Positions 21,927-30,928 of a stretch of DNA of 64,000 nucleotides are shown in pieces. This stretch comes from Gonapodya prolifera JEL478 (lineage: Eukaryota; Monoblepharomycota; Monoblepharidomycetes; Monoblepharidales; Gonapodyaceae): NCBI GenBank assembly GCA_001574975.1, contig KQ965776.1, forward strand, positions 62,001-126,000, read 5' to 3'. The notes under the pieces are model-generated. The model ran no database searches and was not told where the DNA came from. It was given only the letters and a program-made list of their open reading frames with translations. Positions within the stretch are counted from its first letter, which is position 1. The number at the start of each line of letters is the position of its first letter. A program made the translations under genes and the position numbers.

Positions 21927-24188
21927 ATGACGAACACAGGGGGAGCATTCGTCCTCCGTGATTGGTTGCTGGATGATCCCGCGGAGACAATCGAGAGTCT
22001 CACGGAGAGATTGTCAAACCCGAAGTTGTTCGCTACCGACTACACTCCCGTCTTTGCGAAGCGGATGGCGATAACGACAGTCTACACCAGTAATAAGCTG
22101 GAACAAACGCTTCCGGACAACGCCCGAGAGCATCAAATGTACAAGCTCTTGGAGGGCATCTTCAACACCGATTTGGACGAAGACCTCACTTCACCAGCGA
22201 AAGCGACCTGGCCGGCTGAGGGAATTCGCGCCCAAACCCGTGAAACGACGGCCCAGATGGTCCAGCACCTTCGAGCCCTGAAGTACCTGATGCAGCATGT
22301 TCACCAATCGCTGACCCCGGATGTTATCATCAAGTGCCATCGGATACTGATGGCGGGCTCCGTTAATGACGATGGAACGTTGGTCAATAACGGGAAATTC
22401 CGGGATCACCCTAGTCATGCAGGAACGCATGTTTACGCAGAGGGGAATCCCGTAATCCTGGGGAAGCACCCTGAGTGCATATGCGCTCAGTACCGCAACG
22501 ACGGCGGAGTTGACCATTTTTGAGCCAGCTGTGCGACTCTTCTACGACATAATTACTCTCCACCCTTTTGAAAATGGAAATGGACGATTGTGTCGTCTAT
22601 TGTTCGCATTTGGATTGGTGCAAAAGGGAATTCCTTTTGCTGTACCATTCACCACCAGACACTCGTCCCTCGAGGTTTGGCAACACAACCATGGCGCCCC
22701 TTCCCCAGATATGGGAGATTGACCGCGCGGATCTTTCCTACGAGAGATCGCAAGACCGGAAACTTGGTGGCGGGGTTAACGGCGAAGTGTTTCGGGGAGT
22801 CTGGCTTGAGACCATTCCCGTCGCTGTGAAACTTGCCAAGGTCGGAATTGATGGTGTAGACGAGGTTCGTTCAGCGAAACAGCGCTCTCTTCTCTTAACT
22901 GCTTATGGAATCGTACAAACCGTGACATTGGTACAGTCGTTGGATCGTGAAGCGTTGGTGTGGTACAACGTCTCATAGCCAAACGTGATTCCGCTCTACG
23001 AAATATACTGTGAAGGCTCGATGCAGGCCCTGATGCCTCCGATTGCCGAAGAGGGAGATGCGAGGACGTTCCTCCGAAAAGGATTCAAGAATGAAGAGGA
23101 GTGAACCGCGAAAGTGCTCTCCCTGGTGAGGACACATTCGCACAGCGGAGCGCCCAAATCCTCCTTGAAACCAAGTTCCTACGGTTGTACAGCTTTCCAA
23201 CGTCGCAAAAGGTCTTCAATCTCTCCATGCGCGTGGCATTGTTCACGTGGACCTCAAGCCTCCCAATACACTTGTGCAGAATTCTTTGGGATTGGGTGTC
23301 GTGGTCGATTTCGGTGCGTCGAAAGTGTTGGAGCGGAGGAAAGGAGCAGAGGGGAACGAGGAAGAAGTGACGGGTGAGAGAGTCGGAACTACCCGCTACA
23401 TGTCCCCGGAAAGGCTTCGGGGAGAAGGCACGACACCAGCCGATGACATCTATGCTTTCGCAATGATGATATACGCTGTGAGTGGCGACTTTGAACAAAG
23501 TGACTCGCAAGCCGCTAACACGCACTCATTAGCTGTGGACTGACTGCGACCCATTTTATCATCTCTCGCTCTCGGAGTTCTACGACATTCTCGAATCTGT
23601 TGGCGATGAACCGCACCTCCGACCTTCATTCCCGCCTGACGTACCTGCTATGCCAGACGAGTTGTCGGATCTAATGAAGGATTGTTGGAAACCAGAACCA
23701 CACGACCGGCCGAACATTGACGAAGTTGTCCAGCGTCTCGACAGAATAAGGTGTGTGCCCATCTCGGATACTGTCTTTGAACGATCCAAGTTCGTCGTAA
23801 GGGACGATACTGATGATGTCAAATATCTCCCGATTCCAAAGTTCATCACAGGTACATTTGACAACAGAGTCGTCCAGTGTAGAGGATTCAGTCATTGCCA
23901 GGATGGAAGGACTCAGCGCCACGGACCTCTTCGAAGCCGCTCAAGCATTCCATCACGGGAAAGACTCGCAAAAGCAGGATCTCAATCGAGCATTCCAGTT
24001 GTACGCCCGCGCTGCAGCACTCTCGCACCCAGCAAGCCAGCACGAATTTGCCTTTTTCCGGGATCGGCGGAACGCCAAAGGGCTTGTCCGAAGCTGCGCG
24101 TTGGTATTTGCGTGCTGCAAATTCCGGGTGGCACATTTTGGCATATAATTTGAACATGTGGTTTAAATCTGAACTTCAAGGTATTTAA
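21927..24188 (+). pseudogene. Fic domain + TKL-type protein kinase + SEL1 repeats fusion, apparently decayed
   Basis: Three modules are read in order on one strand. First, a Fic (AMPylation-type) domain starts MTNTGGAFVLRDWLLDDP. It has a TSNKLEQ segment like the class II inhibitory helix and the active-site loop HPFENGNGRLCR. A short intron just upstream of that loop seems needed to keep frame. Second, a kinase domain has LGGGVNGEVFRGVW, VAVK, a catalytic loop VDLKPPNTL, VVDFGASK and TTRYMSPERLRGE, ending KDCWKPEPHDRPNIDEVV. The usual HRD is changed to HVD. Third, SEL1/TPR-like repeats follow (DLFEAAQAFHHG, AFQLYARAAALSHPASQ, SEAARWYLRAANSG). The kinase part appears interrupted at about two places, and the SEL1 part stops where a repeat element begins. 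I therefore call it a decaying host gene; unusual splicing or genome error are the alternatives. Confidence 0.6.
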
Positions 24189-24320
24189 ACTGAACAGGGG
24201 GATTTATTCTGAAGTGAATGGATTAAATCCGAACAAAACAGATTAAACCTGAACAAAAGGTATTTAATCTGAGCAAAAGATGGAACGAAGGATTAGAATT
24301 GAACAATGCGAGGGGCGCAG
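24144..24320 (+). repeat. Left array of ~20-bp units
   Basis: Seven or eight degenerate units follow one another with a period of 19-22 bp. Their core is (A/G)TTAAA(C/T)CTGAAC in the + orientation. Spacing is regular but the spacer sequences vary. Confidence 0.8.
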
Positions 24321-24640
24321 TTTTGAATACGTTGGGAACATATGTGCCAACAAACGTCAAAGGTCGTGGCCCATCGTACAAAAGAATTGTGACGTCACGG
24401 AAAATTTGAGCGACGAGCCACTCCCGTTCAATGGCACTGGAGGTGATAAGTGATAAGAATGTGCTGCGAGGTTGACGGATCTCGCTAGTCAGCTGAAGGT
24501 GACAAAAGCAACTGATCGTCGCCCCCGCATTACTTGTGGACTTGAGGACTCTCCGCAAAAACTCCACAGTGTTAAGTTGTGCTAAGGAGGCATAAAGCGT
24601 AGAGGTAGACTATGCTCAGTTTACATATGATAAAATCATC

Positions 24641-24871
24641 TGTTCAGTCTTAATCCGCCATGTTCAGGTTTAATCCACCATGTTCAGGTTTAATCCGCCA
24701 TGGTTCAGGTATAATCCGTCCAGTACAGGTTTAATCCGTCAAGTTCAGATATAATACATCCTGATTCAGTTTAAATACGGTCTTGTTCAGATTTAATACA
24801 TCGTTGTTCAGGTTTAATCCATGTTTAGGTGGTGGTTCAGTTTTGATCCAAACGAGGTTCGGAAATAATCC
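24641..24871 (-). repeat. Right array of ~20-bp units, inverted to the left array
   Basis: About eleven units with the core GTTCAGGTTTAATCC and a period of 20-22 bp. These are the reverse complement of the left-array unit. The first three units are the most alike (TGTTCAG..TTAATCC(G/A)CCA), and divergence grows towards the right end. Confidence 0.85.
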
Positions 24872-24912
24872 TCACCGATGATATGTCGACTCCCGATACA
24901 AGCACCAAAGTT

Positions 24913-27121
24913 TCACGCAGTTATTGTACCCCCAGGAGCATACCCCGCCCTCTCCAACAACAACTTCGAGCACTGCGCATGCCGCCCCGCTAACTCCTCC
25001 ACGTCTACAGTTGTCAGCTTCCCCTTGTTCACCACAACGCGACCTCCAACCACGCTGTACTCAACACCACCCGACCCCACACAGTACAGAACCGCCTGCA
25101 CGGGGTCATGCAGTGCGCCCGCGAACTCGATCTTTCCCGTCACTTTCACACCGATGATATCGGCGCTGTACCCAACCGCGATCTGCCCCAAATCGTCCTC
25201 GCGCCCAAGCACCTTTGCGCCGCCCCTGGTAGCGACTCTGATGGTCTCGCGCGCCGTGATCCCGTTCTTCTCCCCAATGTACCGCTGGGCCAGCATCGCC
25301 ATCCTTGCCTCCATAAGCATGTGGTTGCCGTCGTTGGAGGCAGACCCGTCCACGCCAAGCCCGACCGTGACGCCCAGGTCGAGCATTTTACGCACGGGAG
25401 CCACGCCGCTGCCGAGACGGAGGTTGGACGAGGGGCAGTGCGAGACGCCGCAGCCCCATTGCGCGAATGAGTGCAGCTCGGAGTCGGACAGTTTGACACA
25501 GTGGGCGAACCTTACGGGGTGTGGGGTGTGGGGTGGTGGTGGAGGGGACACAGTGATAAATTCAGACGCGCCTGTCCCTCCGCACATCCCACCCACCCCA
25601 AAACTCACCACACATCCCTCCCCGTCCACTCGACCCACTCGGCATACTCCCCTGGCCTCCTTGCAAACGTTGCCTCGGAGTAATCGATGTCGTTCTGGTT
25701 CTCGGCGAGGTGCGTGTGCAGGTGCACTTTGGGGTACGTTCGGGCGAGACGTGCGCTGGATCGCATCAGGTCGGGCGTTACAGAGAAGGGCGAGCAGGGG
25801 CCGAGGACGATTCGGAGCACTGGGGGTGTGGGGTGTGGTGTTGGTGTTTATTTGCAATGTGAATGCCAAAAGGTGGTGTGAATTCACACACGACGACTCA
25901 CTCGCATGTTTCTTCGCATCATGGTACTTCTCCACAACCCTTTTCATATCGCTCAAGATCTCCTCTTCCGTCTCCACGCACGAATCGGGCGGAAGGCCAC
26001 CCTTGCTCTCGCCCACGCTCATGGCGCCCCTGACGGCGTGGAACCGGATCCCCGTCGACAGCGCGGCATCGATCACGTCGTCGAGAGTGAGCCCGTTGGG
26101 ATATACGTAGTGGTGGTCGGCACTGTGCAGGGGTGGTGGCAGGGCGAATGCGGTGGAAGTCAGTTCGGCAGATGCATGTGTTCCTTCATGGAGCGAAGTG
26201 AGTTGGATTGCTTGGAACAACGCACGATGTCGTGCACCCCGTCAACAAAAGCTCCGCACAAGCCGTCTGCACCGCCGTGCGCACGTCCGATGGCAGCATC
26301 TCTTTCCAAATGCCGTATAGGAGTTTCAGCCTTTTCTAGGTCGAACGAGGTGTGCGTGTGCGTGTGTGGGTGTGCGTCAGAAAAGAAACCGTCAGCGTAG
26401 GTCGCTCCTCGCCACGCAAACCTAACACACCAGCCGAACAACTCGCTCTCCGTGCCCAGTACGCGGGTGAGGGTTTGGTACATGTGGTGGTGGGTGTTGA
26501 TGAAGCCCTGCGGCGGTGCAAAGTGTCATTCAGGTGCCGGTGAGGCCGAGAACTCGGTGTCGACGGAGACGGACTCCTTGATCACGTCGCGAGACAATCA
26601 ATAGATTCAAATGCCGCGTCGCTCCGCGAGAGTATTCTGCTTTGCAGTAAAATATGCCTTCGGCGCTCTTATAGCACCTTCACGCGTGGAATATGCGCTC
26701 TGCTCTCTCACAGCCCCGTCACAGTGGAATATGCGCTCTGCGCTCTGCTAGCCGCTTCCCGGCAGGAATATGCGCTCCGTGCTGTGTGATTCGCACTTCG
26801 CGCAGGAAATTCGCCTCCGGCGGGAGCCTCGCTTCGCTGGACAGCCTCGGTCAGTGCTATCGCGCCGAGGCCTCGAAGTCCTCGCTCCGTTCGCTTCTCA
26901 CTCCGCTCGGACAGACCCACCGGCATGACGACGCATCCTTCCAAATCAAGCACCTCATCCGCCTCTGCCTCTGCGAACGGCATCGTTTCGATCTCCCCGG
27001 CTCCACCAACCCCAACGATCACACCGTCCTCGCAAGCGATCCAGGACCCTGGCCCGAGTTCGAGCGCCGAATCGGCCATTGTGACAATATGGAGCGCGTT
27101 TTTGAGCAGGAGTTTGGGCAT
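24913..27121 (-). CDS. Amidohydrolase, 8-oxoguanine deaminase-like
   Basis: Metal-dependent deaminase of the guanine/8-oxoguanine/hydroxyatrazine group. Exon 1 (26921-27121) codes MPKLLLKNALHIVTMAD to LDLEGCVVMP. A 413-bp repeat-bearing intron follows, then GFINTHHHMYQTLTRVLG with the HxH metal ligands. Later blocks are LKLLYGIWKEMLPSDV, LLLTGCTTS, DHHYVYPNG, AVRGAMSVGESKGGLPPD, HLHTHLAENQ, GCGVSHCPSSNLRLGSG and LGVDGSASNDGNHML. HHHxYQTLTRA, GLPPDS and GSASNDGHML are typical of 8-oxoguanine deaminases such as Pseudomonas PA0142, so metal and substrate residues appear complete. It may be involved in purine salvage or damage clearance; the exact substrate is inference. The start is divergent from the sugar-transporter gene. 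Confidence 0.82.
26560..26920. repeat. GC-rich repeat block within the first amidohydrolase intron
   Basis: The intron holds three near-copies of GGAATATGCGCTC(T/C)G about 36-39 bp apart (near 26689, 26728 and 26764). A segment with ATTCGCCTCCGGCGG and GGACAGCCTCGGTC follows, then Gs and Cs in inverted blocks (CTCGCTTCGC, CTCCGTTCGC, CTCCGCTCGG). The CCTCCGGCGG and GGACAGC(C/A)TC pieces recur in an intron of the second aminotransferase gene near 41.4 kb. Confidence 0.8.
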
Positions 27122-27602
27122 CGTTGTGCGAGCGTGGGTTGGCGATCGAAGTCGGGGAAACTTGCAGGGTTTAGAAGGTCGGGAGCAACGTGAACCTGGA
27201 GGGATTATCGATAGCGACGGTGCAACATGCGAATTTTTTAATGATAAGGAAGAGAGTGAAGATATGCAATACTATTGTTATAAATTAAGGCGAGTAATGT
27301 CATTGCAGAACCCGAGCTGCACCGACCGGCCCATGCACGCAGCCAAAAATTACAGGAAATTGGAGTAACGAGGCGCGGCGGTGGAAGAGATGGACCGTAC
27401 GGAGAAGCGAAAGAGAGTTGGTCCCTGGGCACGCGTGACCGCAGCAGCTCTTCACGTTCCCATTTTGGAATTCCCTCTTTACTACACTTCTCCACTCTCA
27501 CTCTCCACACTCCCACACGCCCCGTGTCCCGCTGCATGCCACGCTGCTGCACTCGTCCGTCCTGACATCGCACCTCTCCTCGCACCCTTCACGCATCGCA
27601 CA
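27122..27602. promoter_or_regulatory. Divergent intergenic region (amidohydrolase / sugar transporter)
   Basis: 481 bp between two start codons that point away from each other. An AT-rich part at about 27225-27300 probably holds core elements of the amidohydrolase side. A pyrimidine-rich run at about 27480-27560 (ACTCTCACTCTCCACACTC) sits upstream of the transporter start, as is common for fungal promoters. No gene was seen. Confidence 0.5.
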
Positions 27603-29681
27603 ATGGCAGCGGCTTCAAACTCGGTCGCGTTCGCCTGGCTGGCATACTACTTTGCTGTCAACCTCGCAATTACGATTTAGTGCGTGGTTGCTCCTGCAGT
27701 CGCTCCAAGCCGCCGCATCACACTCGCTTCACCTTTTCGCCCCATCCACTCCCCTTCCCTCACCCCACTCCCCCACTCCCCCACGCGCGCGCAAACAGCA
27801 ACAAATCAGTCATGCATTTCCTCCACTTTTCATACCCCTGGTGCGTCGTCTTGCGAGGGGTGTGGTGGTGCTGGGGGAGGGGTGTCTGTGTGTGGGCGAC
27901 GGAGACCAGAGGCCAGAGTCCGGAGACGCGAACGCAGCGAGCCCGAAGCCTAAGTACTCAACGCTTACCGAGGAGTCCGTCGGAGGACCTAACCTACGGG
28001 CGGACTTTATTGTCAGCATGATGCTGACCTTTGATGTTGACGTCCTCGTTCGTCCTTCCTCCTTCCCTTCTCCCTCCAACATCCCACAAACCACCACACA
28101 CCACACAGGATCCTCACCGGCATCCACTCCCTCGGCTCGCTCGCCGGCTGCGTGATCCTCGCCCGCACGGGCGCATTCACGCCCAAACGGCTCTCGACGC
28201 GGGACAACCTCGTCATGTTTGCCTTTTCGCTGCTGTACACGGTCAATATCGCAGTGTCGAATTTGAGTCTGCATGCGGTCACGGTGCCCATTCATCAAGG
28301 TTGGTGCTGGCGTCAGTCCACTTTGGTGCCACCGAAAGACCCATTGACCCAAGTTGATTGACATGACACTTGACTCACCCCACCGCACCACCCAGTCGTG
28401 CGATCCTCCACGCCCTTCTTCATGATCCTTATCAACATCATCTGGCTCGCAAAGTACCCCTCCCGGCCGCGCTTCCTCTCCATCGTCCCGACGCTTCTTG
28501 GCGTCGCGCTTGCTACTTATGGCGACTAGTGAGGCTTGCTCGCTTGCTCACGTCCCTTCCCACCCTCCACTCACCGTTGCATTCCCTTCCGTACCCACCA
28601 CCACCGCACCCCACCACTCCAGCTACGCCACCCCGTGGGGCCTCTTCCTAACCCTCCTCGGCGTTGTCCTCTCGGCGCTCAAAGGCGTCGCGACGAACCA
28701 AGTCCTCGTCGGGCCGCTCAAGCTGCACCCTCTAGACCTGCTGCTCAAAATGTCCCCGCTCGCGCTGGCCCAGTGTCTCGTGTGCGCCGTCGCAGCGGGG
28801 GAGTGGCAGGAGTACAGGGATAATTTCTTGTGGACCAGGTTTGCGGTGGTGGCGATTGTGGGGAATGGAGCGGTCGCGTTTGGTGAGTGTGGTTGTGGGG
28901 GTGGAGGGGATTGTTGGCCTCGTTGCGCTCGTTGGGGGTCGGGCTTGCCGGATGATGGGTGGCGTGAGAGCGTGTGTCCGCAATTACAAGCGTGGGCAGA
29001 GCTCAGCATGGACAGAGCGCTGGTGCCAGGTTCAACGGAGAAATGCGCGCGGCTATTGCCCACTCGGACGCCAACAAGAACGCTTTGCTCCACCCTGTCC
29101 GTCTCATCACACCCTGCCATCTGCTTTCTAACATGACCTTCCGACGTCTCCCCTCCCCCTTCCCCCGCTCTCCTCACCCACCCCCCAGCAATGAACTACG
29201 TCTCCTTCACCGCCAACAAAATGACCAGCGCCGTCACCATGGGCGTCGCCGCAAACGTCAAGCAGGCCCTGTCCATTGTCCTCTCGGTGTGGCTGTTCGA
29301 CCTTGCAGTCAACGCGACGAACGTGCTGGGGATCTTAATTACGTTGGGGGGAGGTGAGTTGAGGTTGGGGTACGGGGAAGATGGATTTCCGGTGACAATG
29401 CTGACCGTCAATCACCACCTTCCAACCGGGCCGCCAAACCGCCCCGTACCGCACCAGGCGCGTGGTACACCCGCGTCGAGTTCCAAGAACGCTCCGCCGT
29501 GCAAAAACTCACCGACACGCCCTCCTCCCCCAAACGCGCCCTGTCCTCACCCGGAGTTGCCAAATCCCCCGTGGTCGTCCCGCGCGAACGAAGCCCCGGG
29601 CGCAATCACTCGGACCACAAAGACGTTGTCGTCGAATTCGGCACGGGGGGCGGTGGGCCGGGCAACGGCCACGCCTACTGA
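27603..29681 (+). CDS. Triose-phosphate-translocator family nucleotide-sugar transporter
   Basis: DMT-superfamily carrier of about ten spans, probably in the Golgi or ER. Exon 1 codes MAAASNSVAFAWLAYYFAVN. Joining across introns gives TIYNKSVMHFLHFSYPW (YNK..L..FPYPW is the family's first motif) and ILTGIHSLGSLAGC. Then come FSLLYTVNIAVSNLSLHAVT, VPIHQVVRSSTPFF, a second half beginning ATPWGLFLTLLGVVLSALKG with VLVGPLKLHPLDLL, and MNYVSFTANKMTSAVTMGV followed by VKQALSIVLSVWLF. The NxxSL...S..F..V.+...P motif and the TSALT-like block are present. The tail is a Ser/Pro-rich cytosolic extension. The sugar cannot be read from sequence; a UDP-xylose or UDP-glucuronate role would fit the nearby UXS but is inference. 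Confidence 0.82.
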
Positions 29682-29798
29682 TGGGGGGATATTGAAGAGT
29701 GACTTTTTACGTACGAATGGTGCAGGTATACAAGACATAGTGCTATTGTACAGTTATGCGCCCGCCTCCGCCCCCTCGGCGGGCGGGCTGAATACGTG

Positions 29799-29819
29799 GG
29801 GACCCGCCCAGCGGGTCCC
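29799..29819. terminator. Perfect 9-bp GC hairpin in a 3' region
   Basis: GGGACCCGC at 29799-29807 is the exact reverse complement of GCGGGTCCC at 29811-29819, with a 3-nt loop. It lies directly after the stop codon of the - strand gene and between two convergent genes. Another GC-rich inverted pair (CCGCC..GGCGG) lies at about 29762-29786. It may form a structure in the 3' UTR; whether it is functional is unknown. Confidence 0.6.
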
Positions 29820-29820
29820 G

Positions 29821-30803
29821 TCACCCCTCTTGCTCCTTTCGCTGCCGCCGCTCCGCGTGCGCAACTTCGCGCTCGGCTTCTTCGAGCGTTGCGTGGTAGA
29901 ATACGAACAGCTCGTTGAGGGAGTTTACCTGTGGGAGGGGACAGGGGAGGTGACGTTTGTGAAAAAACGGTCTCAAGAGGGGTTTGTGCATTTGTGGTGG
30001 TCCTCACCAGGTCGGCGTAGCCTTGTACAATGAGCGACGTGCGGTCGCGGAGAATGTCCAGTTGCTCCACGGCGGAGAGGTGGGATACTTCCAGGGGGGA
30101 GATGTCGGGGGGTGGTTTGGCTGAGACAAGTGCCAGTTCAGTCACAGAATCAGGAGAAAGGATCAGCAGGGCAAGAAGGGCGACAGCAACGCCACAGAAA
30201 GCGGACTCACAGGAAACATCTTGCTCCAAAATGTCCTTCTCGACCTCCACGCCCTCGATCCAATGCGCCGCGCGCTCCAGGTCCTCTGCAGCGGCCAGAA
30301 CGAGCTCGGCCTTGACGGACGTCGGGAGTGAGTCCGCGACGCTCGAGGCCGATGACGACGCGGCGGTCGGGTTGGTCAGTGGGTCGGGGTCCAGGATTGG
30401 CCGGAGCGATGTGTCTGAGAACGTGCCCGCCGCGCGCATGGGGTGAATGTGGGATCAGAGAGAGCGCATGGAGTGACCGCAAGGTGCAACGGGACTTACA
30501 CAGGCGAACAAGTTCCCCAACGACCTTTCGACGCTGCAGCTCGTGGTTGAGAAACCGTCGCACGATGAGTATTTTCTCCAGCACGGACACGGATCGTGAC
30601 CCATGCGCGTCGTCTACGTCGTCGGGACCGTCCGCCTGGTCGCTGCGCGGGTCAGAGTCGCCCAGCAGCGGGTCCGGTGGCACCACAAGCGCCGAATGAG
30701 GCGCGTACGAGGATCCCACGACGGATTCGAGGAATGCCAGACGGGAAAACAGCTGCGTGATGTCTGCGGCATCGGATTGCCATTGGGGAGAGGGGTCCGA
30801 CAT
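29821..30803 (-). CDS. Coiled-coil protein, dynactin p24 (DCTN3/Ldb18)-like
   Basis: The start is MSDPSPQWQSDAADITQLF, followed by SRLAFLESVVG, SVSVLEKILIVRRFLNHELQ and RKVVGELVRLC. The next exon has SLRPILDPD and LPTSVKAELVLAAAEDLERA. A later exon has SPLEVSHLSAVEQLDILRDR and IVQGYADLVNSLNELFVFYH, with a charged end. The helical pattern and the short LxxRLxxLE start are those of the dynactin shoulder subunit p24, which fits a fungus with dynein. The similarity is by pattern only and the family is poorly conserved. It is convergent with the transporter gene and divergent from HEL2 (125 bp between start codons). Confidence 0.45.
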
Positions 30804-30928
30804 GGGAAATGTCAAATATAACGATGACTTCACTTTACTTCATGATAATGTAGTAACAATTTGACCTCCACAACACTCGCCAATTCAACCGTCGTTTTTC
30901 CCAACACTATACTCACCACAAGCCCATT

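Larger units (their letters stand above)
24144..24871. mobile_element. Foldback/MITE-like DNA element with inverted arrays of a ~20-bp motif
   Basis: About 730 bp. The left array (24144-24320) has seven or eight units close to GATTAAACCTGAAC plus a 5-7 nt spacer. The right array (24641-24871) has about eleven units of the reverse complement, GTTCAGGTTTAATCC plus spacer. The middle 320 bp is unique, with no convincing open frame. Inverted arrays flanking a non-coding core fit a non-autonomous DNA transposon whose subterminal repeats bind a transposase supplied elsewhere. I could not identify a target-site duplication or the exact ends, so class and boundaries are tentative. The left end abuts the last SEL1 exon. 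The right end is about 40 bp from the amidohydrolase stop codon. Confidence 0.6.

Noticed and set aside
28623-29177. 184-codon open frame antisense to the sugar transporter
   Set aside because: It is Ser/Pro/Arg-rich, lies wholly under transporter exons and introns, and has no family features.
30112-30700. Several open frames on the + strand opposite the dynactin-like gene
   Set aside because: They are antisense shadows with Arg/Ser/Pro-rich low complexity; the - strand gives a consistent multi-exon helical protein.
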